A stretch of 64,000 bases of DNA from Microvirga arabica (GTDB lineage: Bacteria; Pseudomonadota; Alphaproteobacteria; Rhizobiales; Beijerinckiaceae), in the NCBI RefSeq assembly GCF_016811235.1, contig NZ_JAFBID010000015.1, positions 35,179 through 99,178 on the forward strand, given 5' to 3'. The notes under the pieces are model-generated. The model saw only the letters and a program-made list of their open reading frames with translations, ran no database searches and was not told where the DNA came from. Position 1 is the first letter of the stretch. Each line of letters starts with the position of its first letter. This document shows positions 20,113 through 30,686 of the stretch, one piece after another. Made by a program: the position numbers and the translations under genes.

Positions 20113-20601
20113 ATGGTCGCCCATTCCGACAAGCCGAAAAGCCCGCGTCCGCCGGTTCCCGGTGCCCGCATCCTGGTCGTCGAAGCTCGCTTCTACGACG
20201 ACATCGCCGATGAGCTTCTGCGTGGCGCGCAAGGGGCCGTCGAGGCGGCGCAGACCAGCATGGACGTGCTGACGCTCGACGGCGCCCTCGAAATCCCGGC
20301 CACCATCGCCATCGCGCTCGACGCCGCCGAGAAGGCCGGCAAGCCTTACGACGCCGTCGTGGCCCTGGGCTGCGTGATCCGCGGCGAGACCGGGCACTAT
20401 GACATCGTTGCCGGCGAGAGCGCCCGCGCCCTCATGGATCTGTCGGTCCAGCGCCGCATCCCGCTCGCCAACGGCATCCTCACCGTCGAGAATGATCAGC
20501 AGGCCTGGACCCGTGCGAGCGTGAATGAATTGAATAAGGGTGGGGGCGCGGTGGAAGCGGCTCTCGCCGTCCTGCGCATCAAACAGAAACTGGAGGCCTG
20601 A
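20113..20601 (+). CDS. ribH: 6,7-dimethyl-8-ribityllumazine synthase
   Basis: RibH condenses 3,4-dihydroxybutanone 4-phosphate with the RibD product, giving the lumazine used by riboflavin synthase. It has 162 residues. Motifs are [17 protein letters not shown] at the N-terminus, [10 protein letters not shown], and the substrate-loop [16 protein letters not shown] containing the catalytic His. It lies 4 bases upstream of nusB. Confidence 0.96.
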   Translation: MVAHSDKPKSPRPPVPGARILVVEARFYDDIADELLRGAQGAVEAAQTSMDVLTLDGALEIPATIAIALDAAEKAGKPYDAVVALGCVIRGETGHYDIVAGESARALMDLSVQRRIPLANGILTVENDQQAWTRASVNELNKGGGAVEAALAVLRIKQKLEA

Positions 20602-20605
20602 TATC

Positions 20606-21088
20606 ATGACGAAGCCAGCAGAGCGCTCGGCCGCTCGCCTCGCTGCCGTCCAGGCCCTCTACCAGATGGACATTTCCGGCAAGACCGTCATCGACGCGCT
20701 CGCCGAATTCGAGGCCTTCTGGATCGGCCGCGAGGTCGAGGGCATCGAGTTCAAGCCATCGGACAACAATTTCTTCCGCGACATCCTGTCGGGCGTGGTC
20801 AAGAACCAGCGCGACATCGACGTCAGGATCGACAACGCGCTCGCCACCGACTGGCCCCTCAAGCGTATCGAGGCGGTGCTGCGCGCCATCCTGCGCGCCG
20901 GTGGCTACGAGCTGATGTTCCGCAAGGACGTTCCGGCCCGCGTCGTCATCACCGAGTATGTGGACGTGACCCACGGCTTCTACGGCGACGACGAGCCGGG
21001 TCTGGTCAATGCGGTGCTCGACAAGGTCGCCCGCGAGGTCCGCCCCGGCGAACTGGAGAAAAAGGCCGCCGGCCAGGGCGGGCGATAA
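20606..21088 (+). CDS. nusB: Transcription antitermination factor NusB
   Basis: NusB with S10 binds boxA RNA in rRNA antitermination complexes. It has 160 residues from the ATG at 20606 (GGAGG upstream, within the ribH end). RSAARLAAVQALYQMD is the RNA-binding N-terminal helix; the C-terminal half has AVLRAILRAGGYELMFRKDVP and VITEYVDVTHGFYGDDEPGLVNAVLD. The ribH-nusB-thiL order is a widely conserved cluster. Confidence 0.96.
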   Translation: MTKPAERSAARLAAVQALYQMDISGKTVIDALAEFEAFWIGREVEGIEFKPSDNNFFRDILSGVVKNQRDIDVRIDNALATDWPLKRIEAVLRAILRAGGYELMFRKDVPARVVITEYVDVTHGFYGDDEPGLVNAVLDKVAREVRPGELEKKAAGQGGR

Positions 21089-21113
21089 CGCAAACGGGCA
21101 AGGTAATCGGCCG

Positions 21114-22103
21114 ATGAGTGCGAGCGAACGCCCGAGCGAGGACAGCCTCATCGCGCGCTTCTTCGCCCCCATCGCCGGAGACGGCGCCCTCGGCCTCAAG
21201 GACGATGCGGCCCGCCTGACGCCGAAGCCCGGTCACGATCTCGTCCTCACCACGGACGCCCTGGTCGAGCGCGTTCATTTCCTGCCCGAGGACGCCCCCG
21301 GCTCCATCGCCCGCAAGGCGCTGGGCGTGAACGTGTCCGATCTCGCCGCCAAAGGCGCCGATCCGGCAGGCTTTCTCCTGAGCCTTGCCCTGCCTGACGG
21401 CTGGACCGAGACTTGGCTCGCCGATTTCGCGGCCGGGCTCGGAGGTGCCTCACGGGACTTCGCCTGCCCGCTCCTCGGTGGCGATACCGTGAAGGCGAGG
21501 GGGCCGCTGACCTTGTCGGTCACCGCCGTCGGCCAGGTTCCGACCGGCGGCATGGTCCAGCGGACCACGGCGCAGGTGGGCGATCTCGTCTGCGTCACCG
21601 GCACCATCGGCGATGGAGCCTTGGGCCTCAAGCTCCGCTCCACGCCGGCCTGGAGCGAGGGCCTCTTGCCGGGCGAGAAGGCCCATCTCGCCGACCGCTA
21701 TCTCCACCCCCAGCCTCGCCACCAACTCGCCGCTGCCCTGCGTGATCACGCCAGCGCCGCCATGGACGTCTCGGACGGGCTCGCGGGCGACCTCGCCAAG
21801 ATGATGCGGGCCAGCGGCGTCTCGGCCCTGGTCGAGGCGGATCGGGTGCCACTGTCACCGGCCGCCGCCAAAGCCGTCCAGTCGTCGCCGGACCTGCTGG
21901 ACCTGGCCCTCACCGGGGGCGACGATTACGAGATTCTCTGCACTGTTCCACAAAAGTCTCTCGACAGCTTTCGCCAGGAGGCCGATAGCATCGGCATCCC
22001 CCTGTCCGTCATCGGCCGAGTCGTCCCAGGGTCCGATCGGCCGGTCTTTCGGATGAACGGTCGCGAAAGACACTATGATGTCGGCTCCTACCAGCATTTC
22101 TGA
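21114..22103 (+). CDS. thiL: Thiamine-monophosphate kinase
   Basis: ThiL phosphorylates thiamine phosphate to the diphosphate cofactor. It has 329 residues from the ATG at 21114, which opens MSASERPSEDSLIARFFAPI. Family motifs are LTTDALVERVHF (Mg binding), KALGVNVSDLAAKGADP, LLGGDTVKA, AAMDVSDGLAGDLAKM and LTGGDDYEILC. Its 3' end overlaps the MFS gene by 29 bases. Confidence 0.95.
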   Translation: MSASERPSEDSLIARFFAPIAGDGALGLKDDAARLTPKPGHDLVLTTDALVERVHFLPEDAPGSIARKALGVNVSDLAAKGADPAGFLLSLALPDGWTETWLADFAAGLGGASRDFACPLLGGDTVKARGPLTLSVTAVGQVPTGGMVQRTTAQVGDLVCVTGTIGDGALGLKLRSTPAWSEGLLPGEKAHLADRYLHPQPRHQLAAALRDHASAAMDVSDGLAGDLAKMMRASGVSALVEADRVPLSPAAAKAVQSSPDLLDLALTGGDDYEILCTVPQKSLDSFRQEADSIGIPLSVIGRVVPGSDRPVFRMNGRERHYDVGSYQHF

Positions 22104-23316
22104 TACCTCTTACAAAGCGCCTTCCAGTGATGCTGTTGCCAAGCACAATGCGCTGGTGCTGGCTGCCGCCATGGCGCTGGGCGGGTCGAGCCCGGCCGTC
22201 GTGGTCTCGCTTGGTGGCCTCGTGGGGCAGGCGCTTGCCTCGAACAAGGAACTGGCGACCCTCCCCGTGAGCCTGCTCAATCTCGGGCTGGCCCTCGGCA
22301 CCATCCCGGCCGCCATGCTGATGCGCAAGGCGGGCCGCCGCATCGGCTATGTGGTCGGCGCTGGGATCGGCCTCGCCGGCGGCTGCCTCGCGGCCTTCGG
22401 CATCGCCTCCTACAGCTTCGTGCTCTTCTGCCTCGGCACCCTGATCATCGGCAGCTACGGCTCCTTCAACCAGAGCTACCGGTTCGCAGCGACCGATGCG
22501 GCCTCAGAGGCCTTCAAGCCGAGAGCGATCTCCTGGGTCATGACCGGAGGTCTGGTTGCCGGCGTGGTCGGGCCGCAGACCGTGATCTGGACCCGGGACG
22601 CCATGCCGGCCGCGCCCTTTGCCGGAGCTTTCCTGGGGCAGGCGGCCCTCGCTTTCCTGTCGATGATCGTCGTGTGGTTCCTGCGGCCGGCGCCGGTGAG
22701 CATCACCTCCACGACGGCAGGCGGCGGCAGGCCCTTGAGCGAGATCGTGCGCCAGCCCCGCTTTATTGTGGCGGCGGTCACGGGACTGGTGTCGTACAGC
22801 CTCATGACCTTCATGATGACGGCAGCCCCTTTGGCGATGATCGGCTGCGGCCACTCGGTCGGCGCCGCCGCGCTCGGCATCCAGTGGCATATCCTGGCCA
22901 TGTTCGGCCCAAGCTTCTTCACCGGCCGCCTGATCTCCCGCTATGGCAAGGGGCCGGTGACGGCAGCAGGGCTCGTGCTGATCGCCGTCTCCGCTGTGAT
23001 CGGGCTCTCGGGCATCACGGTCGCCCATTTCTGGATCACCTTGATCCTCCTCGGCCTTGGCTGGAACTTCGGCTTCATCGGAGCCACCGCCCTCGTGACC
23101 GACTGCTACCGTCCGGAAGAGCGAGCCAAGGTGCAGGCCGCTAATGACTTTCTGATCTTCGGCTCGGTGGCCCTGGCGTCGTTCTCGTCCGGCAAGCTCT
23201 TGAGCGCCGGCGGCTGGGAAAGCGTGAACTGGCTGGTCTTCCCGCCGGTCGCCATCGCCCTAGCTCTCCTGGCTTGGCAGCAGAAAGCCAAGCTGCTCGC
23301 ACCCGCTAAAGTATAA
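22075..23316 (+). CDS. Major facilitator superfamily transporter
   Basis: This 413-residue protein has about 12 predicted membrane spans. The loop 2-3 pattern reads AMLMRKAGRRIGYVVG, and helix 4-5 has FNQSYRFAATDAA. It is related to YfkF/DUF-type MFS permeases of unknown substrate. The start overlaps thiL by 29 bases (a second ATG follows at once at 22078), so coupling with thiL is likely. A thiamine-linked substrate is possible from context only. Confidence 0.85.
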   Translation: MMSAPTSISDTSYKAPSSDAVAKHNALVLAAAMALGGSSPAVVVSLGGLVGQALASNKELATLPVSLLNLGLALGTIPAAMLMRKAGRRIGYVVGAGIGLAGGCLAAFGIASYSFVLFCLGTLIIGSYGSFNQSYRFAATDAASEAFKPRAISWVMTGGLVAGVVGPQTVIWTRDAMPAAPFAGAFLGQAALAFLSMIVVWFLRPAPVSITSTTAGGGRPLSEIVRQPRFIVAAVTGLVSYSLMTFMMTAAPLAMIGCGHSVGAAALGIQWHILAMFGPSFFTGRLISRYGKGPVTAAGLVLIAVSAVIGLSGITVAHFWITLILLGLGWNFGFIGATALVTDCYRPEERAKVQAANDFLIFGSVALASFSSGKLLSAGGWESVNWLVFPPVAIALALLAWQQKAKLLAPAKV

Positions 23317-23465
23317 AGGCTCTCCTGTGGGTTCTTTCCGCAGGATTGTTGCGAACTGCCTAGTTTTTTGCCACCAAATATAAAGTTCGCTGGGGGTAGG
23401 GGCCGCTCAAGGCCAGAAAACGAGCCTTGAGGAGCGGCTTTCTGCTTTCCCATAACAAGGATGGC

Positions 23466-25592
23466 ATGATGGCACTCACCCTAATTATCTTGGGCGGGCT
23501 TCTCTCGATCGCGTATGGCTTCTGGGCCATCAGCGACGTGATGAAGCGGGACGCCGGTTCTCAGCGTATGCAGGAAATCGCCGGGGCGATTGCCGAGGGC
23601 GCGAAGGCTTACCTTCGCCGGCAATACGTCACCATCGCAATCGTCGGCGTCGTGCTGTTCGCCGTGATTGCCTATTTCCTCGGCATCCGGGTTGCCATCG
23701 GTTTCGCTATCGGCGCCATCCTGTCGGGTGCGGCCGGCTTCATCGGCATGAACGTCTCCGTCCGCGCCAACGTCCGCACCGCCCAAGCCGCGACTCAGTC
23801 CCTGGGCGGAGGCCTCGACGTGGCCTTCAAGGCGGGTGCCGTGACGGGCATGCTCGTCGCCGGACTCGCTCTTCTCGGTGTGGCTCTCTACTACGGCTAT
23901 CTCACCCGGATCGACGGATTGGCTCCGTCCGACCGTGTGGTCATCGACAGCCTCGTGGCGCTGGGCTTCGGCGCCTCGCTGATCTCCATCTTCGCCCGTC
24001 TCGGCGGCGGCATCTTCACCAAGGGCGCCGACGTGGGCGGCGATCTCGTGGGCAAGGTCGAGGCCGGCATTCCGGAGGACGATCCGCGCAATCCCGCCAC
24101 CATCGCCGACAACGTGGGCGACAATGTCGGCGACTGCGCCGGCATGGCCGCCGACCTGTTCGAGACCTATGCGGTCACCGTGGTGGCCACCATGGTTCTC
24201 GCGGCGATCTTCTTCGCCGGACAGGCGAATCTCGACACCATGCTGATGTATCCGCTCGGCATCGGCGCGGCCTGCATCGTCACCTCGATCCTCGGCACCT
24301 TCTTCGTTAAGCTTGGTCAGAACGAGTCCATCATGGGCGCGCTTTACAAGGGGCTGATCGTGACCGGTGTTCTGTCCGCCGTCGCCATTGGCCTCGTGAC
24401 CTGGCAGATGATCGGCTTCGGCGCCATTGCGGGAGCGGAGTTTACCGGCCAGGACCTGTTCTGGTGCGCAGTCATCGGCCTTGCCGTGACGGCTCTCATC
24501 GTCGTCATCACCGAGTACTATACCGGCGTCGGCTTCCGCCCCGTACGGTCGATCGCTCAGTCCTCGGTCACCGGGCACGGCACGAACGTGATCCAGGGTC
24601 TTGCGGTCTCCCTCGAGTCCACCGCGCTGCCGACCATCGTCATCATCGCGGGCATCGTCGTGGCCTTCAAGCTGGCGGGCCTGTTCGGCATCGCCATCGC
24701 GGTGACGGCGATGTTGGGCGTCGCAGGCATGATCGTGGCTCTCGACGCCTTCGGTCCGGTGACGGACAACGCAGGCGGCATCGCCGAGATGGCCGGCCTG
24801 CCGAAGGAGGTCCGTAAGTCCACGGACGCTCTCGACGCCGTCGGCAACACCACGAAGGCGGTGACGAAGGGCTATGCCATCGGCTCCGCGGGCCTCGGTG
24901 CCCTGGTGTTGTTTGCGGCCTACACCTCGGACCTGAACTACTTCACCCAGAACGCGGCGCAGTATCCGTACTTCCAGGGTGTGGCTCCGAACTTCTCCCT
25001 GACCAATCCCTATGTGGTGGTGGGTCTTCTGTTCGGCGGTCTGATCCCGTTCCTCTTCGGCGGCATCGCCATGACGGCCGTGGGCCGGGCAGCCGGTGCG
25101 GTGGTTGAGGAAGTGCGCCGTCAGTTCCGGGAGAAGCCGGGCATCATGGCCGGCACCGACCGTCCCGATTACGGCCGCGCCGTCGACATGCTGACCCGGG
25201 CGGCGATCAAGGAGATGATCGTGCCGTCGCTCCTGCCGGTACTGGCACCCATCGTGACCTACTTTGTGGTCTATTGGGTGGCCGGCAAGTCCGAGGCCTT
25301 CTCGGCCGTGGGCGCCATGCTGCTGGGCGTGATCGTGACAGGCCTCTTCGTCGCCATCTCGATGACCTCGGGCGGCGGTGCCTGGGACAACGCCAAGAAG
25401 TCCTTCGAGGATGGGTTCACGGATGCCTCCGGCACCACCCACCACAAGGGCTCGGAAGCCCACAAGGCCTCCGTGACCGGCGACACCGTCGGCGACCCCT
25501 ACAAGGACACGGCAGGCCCTGCCGTGAACCCGGCGATCAAGATCACCAACATCATCGCCCTGCTGCTCCTGGCCATCCTGGCCCACTCGTAG
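23466..25592 (+). CDS. hppA: K+-independent, H+-pumping membrane pyrophosphatase
   Basis: HppA couples pyrophosphate hydrolysis to proton export across the membrane. It has 708 residues and about 16 spans. The start is taken at 23466 (tandem ATG, AAGG upstream). The substrate-binding signature is [20 protein letters not shown], with [20 protein letters not shown] following. The K+-dependence determinant reads GNTTKA, with Lys where K+-dependent pumps have Ala, so this is the K+-independent type. It is a single gene closed by a strong terminator. Confidence 0.95.
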   Translation: MMALTLIILGGLLSIAYGFWAISDVMKRDAGSQRMQEIAGAIAEGAKAYLRRQYVTIAIVGVVLFAVIAYFLGIRVAIGFAIGAILSGAAGFIGMNVSVRANVRTAQAATQSLGGGLDVAFKAGAVTGMLVAGLALLGVALYYGYLTRIDGLAPSDRVVIDSLVALGFGASLISIFARLGGGIFTKGADVGGDLVGKVEAGIPEDDPRNPATIADNVGDNVGDCAGMAADLFETYAVTVVATMVLAAIFFAGQANLDTMLMYPLGIGAACIVTSILGTFFVKLGQNESIMGALYKGLIVTGVLSAVAIGLVTWQMIGFGAIAGAEFTGQDLFWCAVIGLAVTALIVVITEYYTGVGFRPVRSIAQSSVTGHGTNVIQGLAVSLESTALPTIVIIAGIVVAFKLAGLFGIAIAVTAMLGVAGMIVALDAFGPVTDNAGGIAEMAGLPKEVRKSTDALDAVGNTTKAVTKGYAIGSAGLGALVLFAAYTSDLNYFTQNAAQYPYFQGVAPNFSLTNPYVVVGLLFGGLIPFLFGGIAMTAVGRAAGAVVEEVRRQFREKPGIMAGTDRPDYGRAVDMLTRAAIKEMIVPSLLPVLAPIVTYFVVYWVAGKSEAFSAVGAMLLGVIVTGLFVAISMTSGGGAWDNAKKSFEDGFTDASGTTHHKGSEAHKASVTGDTVGDPYKDTAGPAVNPAIKITNIIALLLLAILAHS

Positions 25593-25612
25593 AAGCAGCA
25601 GCCTTGAATGTG

Positions 25613-25642
25613 AAAAACCCGCGGTGCGAGCCGCGGGTTTTT
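25613..25642 (+). terminator. Rho-independent terminator after hppA
   Basis: A perfect 12-bp stem AAAAACCCGCGG / CCGCGGGTTTTT with a 6-base loop lies 20 bases past the stop, ending in a T run. Being symmetric it may also end the opposite-strand bamE transcript. Confidence 0.9.
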
Positions 25643-25708
25643 CATGACGCGTTCGACATGAAAATGGCCGGGACGAGCCCGGCCATCGAGGTTTCCGACC
25701 GTTCCGGC

Positions 25709-26164
25709 TTAGGTCCCGAACGGGTTGAAGCTGTTCACACCGCGGAAGATCTGTCCGAGGAAGCTCGACTCCTCGCCGCCGGCAGGGGTGGTGCGGCTGA
25801 TGAAGTCGAAGACGCGGCCATCCTGCAAGCCGTAAAGCGCGATGCGCTCGACGCGGAGATTGTTGTCGAAATAGACGGCCGTCACCTGCTGGTCGACCAC
25901 CTGCTCGCCCATGAACTGAAGATTGCGGCGTGACTTCTGGCTGATGTAGTACCAGTTCCGGTTGCCGACGGTGGAGACCGTGGAGGGGGTTCCAAGGGTC
26001 TGCAGAACCTGCTCGGCGCTCATTCCCTTCTTCACCTGGGAGATGGCGCGCTCATCCACGACGTAGCCGCGTTGAAATTCCTCGCCAATCGTGCAGGCGG
26101 CGACGGACGAGGCGAGAACGGTTGCAGCAGCCAGGCGCACCAAAAGAGGATGATATCGACGCAT
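25709..26164 (-). CDS. bamE: Outer-membrane assembly factor BamE (SmpA/OmlA)
   Basis: BamE is a lipoprotein of the beta-barrel assembly complex. It has 151 residues. A signal peptide with lipobox SSVAAC gives Cys24 as the lipidated residue. The BamE fold has ISQVKKGMSAEQVLQTLGTPS and NRNWYYISQKSRR. The C-terminal tail (about 30 residues, Phe/Gly/Asn-rich) extends beyond the core. It is divergent from the cytochrome chaperone gene; their 5' regions nearly touch. Confidence 0.92.
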   Translation of the reverse strand: MRRYHPLLVRLAAATVLASSVAACTIGEEFQRGYVVDERAISQVKKGMSAEQVLQTLGTPSTVSTVGNRNWYYISQKSRRNLQFMGEQVVDQQVTAVYFDNNLRVERIALYGLQDGRVFDFISRTTPAGGEESSFLGQIFRGVNSFNPFGT

Positions 26165-26268
26165 CGTACGGTTCTTCCAGAAAATGCGGCGCGGATAAGC
26201 TTGCGCCTATGGACCGTGATGGCGTAACCCGAGGCTACGATTTTGACAAGCTTTGGAAGGGCAGGGCT

Positions 26269-26799
26269 GTGATCTTCAGTCTCTTCCGCAAGGATCCCCG
26301 CCGCACGATCATCGCAACTCTCTACAAGAAGGTTGCGACGGCATCCCGTGAGCCAGGGCTCTACGCGTCACTCAGCATCCCGGACACCCTTGAGGGGCGG
26401 TTCGAGGCTCTGTCGCTCCACATGATCCTGGTGCTCCGGGCCCTGCGCGACATGCCTCCTCCGGCCGATGAGGTGGCCAAGGACCTGACCGACGCCTTCT
26501 TCAGGGACATGGACGCTTCCCTAAGAGAGATGGGGGTGGGCGATACGGTGGTCCCTAAGCGGATGAAGAAGATCGCCGAATCCTTTTATGGAAGGGCCCA
26601 GGCCTACGATGGGCCGCTCAACGCCTCGGACGAGGCGGGCCTTGCATCGGCTCTTGGCCGGAATGCCTATGGCACCGAGGCACCGGCGACCTCCCTTGCG
26701 CGTTATGCTCTCGCGGCCGATCAGCAGTTCAAGACGGCCAGCCTCGACGCGCTTCTGGAAACAGGGCCTGTCTTCCCCAGGCCCGAAGCTTTCGCATAA
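26269..26799 (+). CDS. Ubiquinol-cytochrome c chaperone family protein (CBP3-like)
   Basis: Members help assemble the cytochrome bc1 complex (Cbp3/UQCC1 in mitochondria). A GTG start at 26269 with GGCAGG upstream gives the family's usual opening (M/V)IFSLFRKDPRR and 176 residues. Upstream ATGs at 26122 or 26209 would add unconserved sequence overlapping bamE's 5' end. The core GRFEALSLHMILVLRALR and FFRDMDASLREMGVGD are typical. It sits 12 bases before the YceD-family gene. The start is less sure than the identity. Confidence 0.82.
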   Translation: MIFSLFRKDPRRTIIATLYKKVATASREPGLYASLSIPDTLEGRFEALSLHMILVLRALRDMPPPADEVAKDLTDAFFRDMDASLREMGVGDTVVPKRMKKIAESFYGRAQAYDGPLNASDEAGLASALGRNAYGTEAPATSLARYALAADQQFKTASLDALLETGPVFPRPEAFA

Positions 26800-26811
26800 G
26801 GAGGGAACCCC

Positions 26812-27327
26812 ATGACACCTGAAACCGTGGGTCCATTGTCGCGACTCGTCGACGTCATGAGGATCCCGCCCCGTGGGCAGGACGTGCATGTGGAGGCAAC
26901 GGCTGAGGAATGCGCAGCGCTCGCCCGGGACTTCGGATTGCCCGGAATCCAGGCGCTCAGCGGCGACTATCACCTGAAAACCTCGGCCAAGGGGATCAAT
27001 GTAACGGGGACCGTCAGGGCCTCGATCACCCAGATCTGCGTCACGACCCTCGAGCCCTTCGATTCCGCCGTCGAGGAGGAGGTTGAAGTGGATTTCGCCG
27101 AGTCCTCTGGCATGCCGGCCGAGCCGCCGACGGATATCAACGAGTATGAGCCTCCGGATGAGATCGTGAACGGCCAGATCGACCTGGGCGCCCTCACGGC
27201 AGAGTTCCTGGCCCTCGGGCTCGATCCCTATCCGCGCAAGCCCGGTGTCGACTTCGACTACCGGGATCCTTCCGACGAGAAGGATTCGCCGTTTGCAGCC
27301 TTGAACAAGCTCCGGGAAGGCAAGTAG
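26812..27327 (+). CDS. DUF177 (YceD) family protein
   Basis: This 171-residue protein has the DUF177 core: GDYHLKTSAKGINVTGTVRAS, QICVTTLEPFDSAVEEEVEVDF, then an acidic stretch and DLGALTAEFLALGLDPYPRKPG. The usual Cys in the CxxxL motif is present (ICVTTLEPF). YceD proteins are tied to 23S rRNA/ribosome accumulation and commonly precede rpmF-plsX. Here rpmF is absent and plsX follows after 141 bases. An AAGGAGG site precedes the ATG. Confidence 0.88.
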   Translation: MTPETVGPLSRLVDVMRIPPRGQDVHVEATAEECAALARDFGLPGIQALSGDYHLKTSAKGINVTGTVRASITQICVTTLEPFDSAVEEEVEVDFAESSGMPAEPPTDINEYEPPDEIVNGQIDLGALTAEFLALGLDPYPRKPGVDFDYRDPSDEKDSPFAALNKLREGK

Positions 27328-27468
27328 CGGGCGGTTCGGAGGCCCTTGCATCGCGGATCTCGCCTGCCGCCGACCCTTTTGCGGGAAATCAGAATTCAGT
27401 TGCGGAGCCCCCGCAAACCGCTATTTTCCGCCCCCTGTTGAATGACTTAAAAGAAAGAAAAACCGTTC

Positions 27469-28503
27469 ATGCCGAAGCCGGTGCGTATTTCGCTCGATGC
27501 GATGGGGGGCGATCACGGTCCATCCGTTGTGATCCCGGGCGCTGCCTTGGCCCTGGAGCGGCACCCTGACCTGCGCTTCCTGATGTTCGGCAACGAGACG
27601 GTGATCGCGCCTCTGCTGGATGCGCATCCCCGGCTGAAGGCCGCCACGGAGCTGCGTCATACCGACATGGCAATCTCCATGGACGAGAAGCCCAGCCAGG
27701 CCATCCGGATGGGACGTGGCAAATCCTCCATGTGGCGCGCCGTGCAGGCGGTCCGCGACGGGGAGGCGGACGCAATGGTGTCCGCGGGCAACACCGGAGC
27801 GCTCATGGCGACCGCCAAGGTCTGTCTGAAGACCATGGCCCACATCGAGCGCCCGGCGATCGCCGCCATGTGGCCGACCATGCGGGGCGAGAGCATCGTG
27901 CTCGATGTGGGAGCGACCATCGGTGCCGATGCAGGGCATCTGGTCGATATGGCCATCATGGGCGCAGCCATGGCCCGGATCGTCTTCGATCTTGAGCGTC
28001 CCACAGTTGGGCTTCTCAACGTCGGCACGGAGGAGATCAAGGGGATCGAGGCGGTCAAGGAGGCCGGCCGGATCCTCAAGGAGACGAACCTGCCGAACCT
28101 CGATTATCGCGGCTTCGTCGAAGGGGACGACATCGGCAAGGGCACCGTCGACGTGGTCGTGACCGAGGGCTTCACCGGCAACATTGCCCTAAAGACGGCC
28201 GAAGGCACCGCCAAGCAGATCGGCCAGTATCTCCGCTCGGCCATGAGCCGAACCCTGATGGCAAAGATCGGCTACCTTTTCGCGAAACAGGCTTTTAACG
28301 CTCTCCGGGACAAGATGGACCCCCGCAAGGTCAATGGCGGCGTGTTCCTGGGCCTCGAGGGGGTTGTGGTGAAAAGCCACGGCGGCACCGACGATCTCGG
28401 CTTCGCCAGCGCCATCGATGTCGCCTATGACATGGCGCACTTTGAACTGATGAACACGATCCGGAGCATGCTCGATCATGATCCGGTCGGACAGACTGCT
28501 TAG
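27469..28503 (+). CDS. plsX: Phosphate acyltransferase PlsX
   Basis: PlsX makes acyl-phosphate from acyl-ACP, feeding PlsY in phospholipid synthesis. It has 344 residues. It opens with [40 protein letters not shown] and [17 protein letters not shown] are family motifs, and [17 protein letters not shown] lies near residue 230. It is paired with fabH, the classical plsX-fabH arrangement. Confidence 0.97.
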   Translation: MPKPVRISLDAMGGDHGPSVVIPGAALALERHPDLRFLMFGNETVIAPLLDAHPRLKAATELRHTDMAISMDEKPSQAIRMGRGKSSMWRAVQAVRDGEADAMVSAGNTGALMATAKVCLKTMAHIERPAIAAMWPTMRGESIVLDVGATIGADAGHLVDMAIMGAAMARIVFDLERPTVGLLNVGTEEIKGIEAVKEAGRILKETNLPNLDYRGFVEGDDIGKGTVDVVVTEGFTGNIALKTAEGTAKQIGQYLRSAMSRTLMAKIGYLFAKQAFNALRDKMDPRKVNGGVFLGLEGVVVKSHGGTDDLGFASAIDVAYDMAHFELMNTIRSMLDHDPVGQTA

Positions 28504-28533
28504 AGCGTGTATATGCTCTTAAACATTTGGAAT

Positions 28534-28580
28534 AGCATGATCTTTTCGGGCAACCGGTTCCCACTTGCCCGGATCGTGCT
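28534..28580. repeat. Palindromic REP-like repeat between plsX and fabH
   Basis: AGCATGATC (28534-28542) pairs with GATCGTGCT at the other end (28572-28580), and inside CGGGCAA pairs with TTGCCCG. The sequence resembles a repeat family common in Rhizobiales (AGCATGATC...TTTTCGG...ACCGGTTCCCACTT). It ends 15 bases before the fabH start. Confidence 0.7.
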
Positions 28581-28595
28581 GTAGGAAGGCGCATC

Positions 28596-29573
28596 TTGAA
28601 ACGCACCCGTTCCATCGTACGCGGCGTCGGCTCCTATCTGCCGAGGCGCAAGCTGACGAACCAGGATATCGAGAAGCTGGTGGATACCTCTCACGATTGG
28701 ATCGTGCAGCGGACCGGCATCGAAGAGCGGCACATCGCAGAGGATGACGAGACCACGTCGGTTCTCGGCATCAAGGCGGCGGAGGCCGCCCTGGCCGATG
28801 CCGGGCTGACCGCCAACGACATCGATCTCGTCATCTGCGCGACCTCGACGCCCGACTACACCTTCCCATCGACGGCCACCATGATCCAGACCGGCCTTGG
28901 CATGACCCACGGCATGGCCTTCGACCTGCAGGCTGTCTGCACGGGCTTCGTCTATGCCGTGGCCACCGCGGACAAATTTCTGCAATCCGGTTCGCACAAA
29001 CGCGCGCTTGTGGTGGGGGCAGAGACCTTCTCGCGGATCCTCGACTGGAACGACCGGACCACCTGCGTGCTCTTCGGTGACGGCGCGGGCGCGCTCGTGC
29101 TTGAGGCCCAGGACGGGGAGGGCACCTCCGCGGATCGCGGCGTCCTGACATCCCATCTCCGCTCCGACGGGCGCTATCGGGACAAGCTCTACGTGGATGG
29201 GGGACCGGGTTCCACGAGGACCACGGGCGTGCTCAAGATGGAGGGCCGCGAGGTCTTCAAGTTCGCCGTCGGCATGGTGGCTGACGTGGTGCAGGACGCT
29301 TTCAAGGCAACTGGAACCACTGCTGACGACCTGAAATGGTTTGTGCCGCACCAGGCGAACAAGCGCATCATCACGGCCAGCGCCGACAAGCTCGGGATCG
29401 CGCCTGAGAAGGTGGTCATCACCGTCAACAAGCACGGCAACACCTCGGCGGCCTCGATCCCGCTGGCTCTGGACGCAGCCCGAAAGGACGGCCGGATCAA
29501 GGACGGCGACCTCGTGATGATCGAGGCGATCGGCGGCGGCTTCACCTGGGGAAGCGCCTTGATCCGGTGGTAG
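28596..29573 (+). CDS. fabH: 3-oxoacyl-[ACP] synthase III (FabH)
   Basis: FabH starts fatty-acid chains by condensing acetyl-CoA with malonyl-ACP. It has 325 residues. The start appears to be TTG at 28596, giving the normal opening and preceded by AGGAAGG 8 bases upstream. The catalytic triad is visible as Cys in [12 protein letters not shown], His in [11 protein letters not shown] and Asn in [11 protein letters not shown]. The C-terminal [13 protein letters not shown] is standard. Confidence 0.96.
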   Translation: MKRTRSIVRGVGSYLPRRKLTNQDIEKLVDTSHDWIVQRTGIEERHIAEDDETTSVLGIKAAEAALADAGLTANDIDLVICATSTPDYTFPSTATMIQTGLGMTHGMAFDLQAVCTGFVYAVATADKFLQSGSHKRALVVGAETFSRILDWNDRTTCVLFGDGAGALVLEAQDGEGTSADRGVLTSHLRSDGRYRDKLYVDGGPGSTRTTGVLKMEGREVFKFAVGMVADVVQDAFKATGTTADDLKWFVPHQANKRIITASADKLGIAPEKVVITVNKHGNTSAASIPLALDAARKDGRIKDGDLVMIEAIGGGFTWGSALIRW

Positions 29574-29699
29574 GATCGAGGCAATTGAACTCTGGTGGTA
29601 TCGATGGATCACACCTTGGCGGTTGACCGTAGGGAGCCATCTGCATAGCGTCGTCACACGGCGACAGGACCAACGAACTCAAGTGCGCTGGGGAGCTCA

Positions 29700-30011
29700 A
29701 TGGCTGGCAAAACGATAACGAGAGCGGATCTGAGCGAGGCGGTTTACCAGAAGGTAGGCCTGTCGCGGACAGAATCAGCGGAGCTGGTGGAGCGGGTTCT
29801 GGCTGAAATCTGCGACTCCCTGGCCGCCGGCGAGACGGTCAAGCTGTCCTCCTTCGGCTCGTTCATCGTGCGCAGCAAGGGCGAGCGCGTCGGCCGCAAC
29901 CCAAAGACTGGCGTCGAGGTTCCGATCGACCCACGCCGGGTCATGGTTTTCAAGCCTTCGAACGTCTTGAAGGCGCACATCAACGGTGAGACCTTCGAAG
30001 GCGAGGATTGA
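29700..30011 (+). CDS. ihfA: Integration host factor, alpha subunit
   Basis: IHF-alpha pairs with IHF-beta (himD/ihfB, not here) to bend DNA in recombination, replication and transcription. It has 103 residues. The HU/IHF fold begins [20 protein letters not shown]; the DNA-intercalating arm carries [12 protein letters not shown] with the conserved Pro. The neighbouring order plsX-fabH-ihfA-merR is widely conserved in alphaproteobacteria. Confidence 0.95.
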   Translation: MAGKTITRADLSEAVYQKVGLSRTESAELVERVLAEICDSLAAGETVKLSSFGSFIVRSKGERVGRNPKTGVEVPIDPRRVMVFKPSNVLKAHINGETFEGED

Positions 30012-30016
30012 TCCGG

Positions 30017-30532
30017 ATGGCAAGCGGCGTCATGGACAAGAGCCCCGACGCATTCCGCACGATCAGCGAGGTCGCGGATGATCTCGATGTTCCTCAACAT
30101 GTGCTGCGCTTCTGGGAAACACGGTTCAATCATATCAAGCCGCTGAAGCGCGGTGGCGGGCGCCGCTACTACCGTCCGGACGACGTCGATCTGCTCAAAG
30201 GGATCCGCCATCTCCTCTATGGCGAAGGCTATACGATCAAGGGGGTTCAGCGGATTCTGAAGGCAGAGGGCGTTCGCTTCGTCCAGGGGATCGGCCGGGG
30301 TGAGCAAACACTTGCCGAGCTTGGTTCTCAGCGCGACGTGGCACATCCCGATGAGGACGCTCCGGTCTCAGAGGCTTTGCTGCCCGAAGAGGACGATCTC
30401 TCTCCTGTCCCCCAAGGCGAACTGTCCCGGGAGGCGCTCCGCGAGCTCCAAGGGGCTCTGGAAGAGCTCTATGAGTGCGACCGGGTGCTGACGTCTTTGC
30501 GGAGCCCCGGAGAGGCTCTGGTCACGGAATAG
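30017..30532 (+). CDS. MerR family transcriptional regulator
   Basis: The protein has 171 residues from the ATG at 30017 (a second ATG at 30032 is possible). The winged helix is [25 protein letters not shown] followed by [20 protein letters not shown], typical of the MerR group found next to ihfA. The C-terminal half is acidic and Pro-containing with a short coiled segment at the end ([14 protein letters not shown]). It lacks the Cys metal sites of true MerR, so its effector is unknown. It starts 5 bases after the ihfA stop. Confidence 0.85.
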   Translation: MASGVMDKSPDAFRTISEVADDLDVPQHVLRFWETRFNHIKPLKRGGGRRYYRPDDVDLLKGIRHLLYGEGYTIKGVQRILKAEGVRFVQGIGRGEQTLAELGSQRDVAHPDEDAPVSEALLPEEDDLSPVPQGELSREALRELQGALEELYECDRVLTSLRSPGEALVTE

Positions 30533-30628
30533 CCGCCCATCCGGCAGCTGCGATCCGGCTTCGGGCCGGATGCCTGCCCGCATTGTACCCGTTTCGGCAG
30601 GCCAATCGAAAATGAGTGCGTTGCACCC

Positions 30629-30657
30629 TTGACAGGGTGATGAGCGGCTCTTAAACC
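30629..30657 (+). promoter_or_regulatory. Probable sigma-70 promoter of tRNA-Asp
   Basis: A perfect -35 box TTGACA (30629-30634) is followed after 17 bases by a weaker -10 TAAACC (30652-30657) and a GC-rich stretch before the tRNA at 30687, as in growth-controlled stable-RNA promoters. Confidence 0.6.
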
Positions 30658-30686
30658 GCACCCACACCGCTTCGGCGGTCCGATGC

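Noticed and set aside
23481..25586. 701-codon minus-strand open frame over hppA
   Set aside because: His/Asp/Gly-rich shadow of a certain pyrophosphatase gene.
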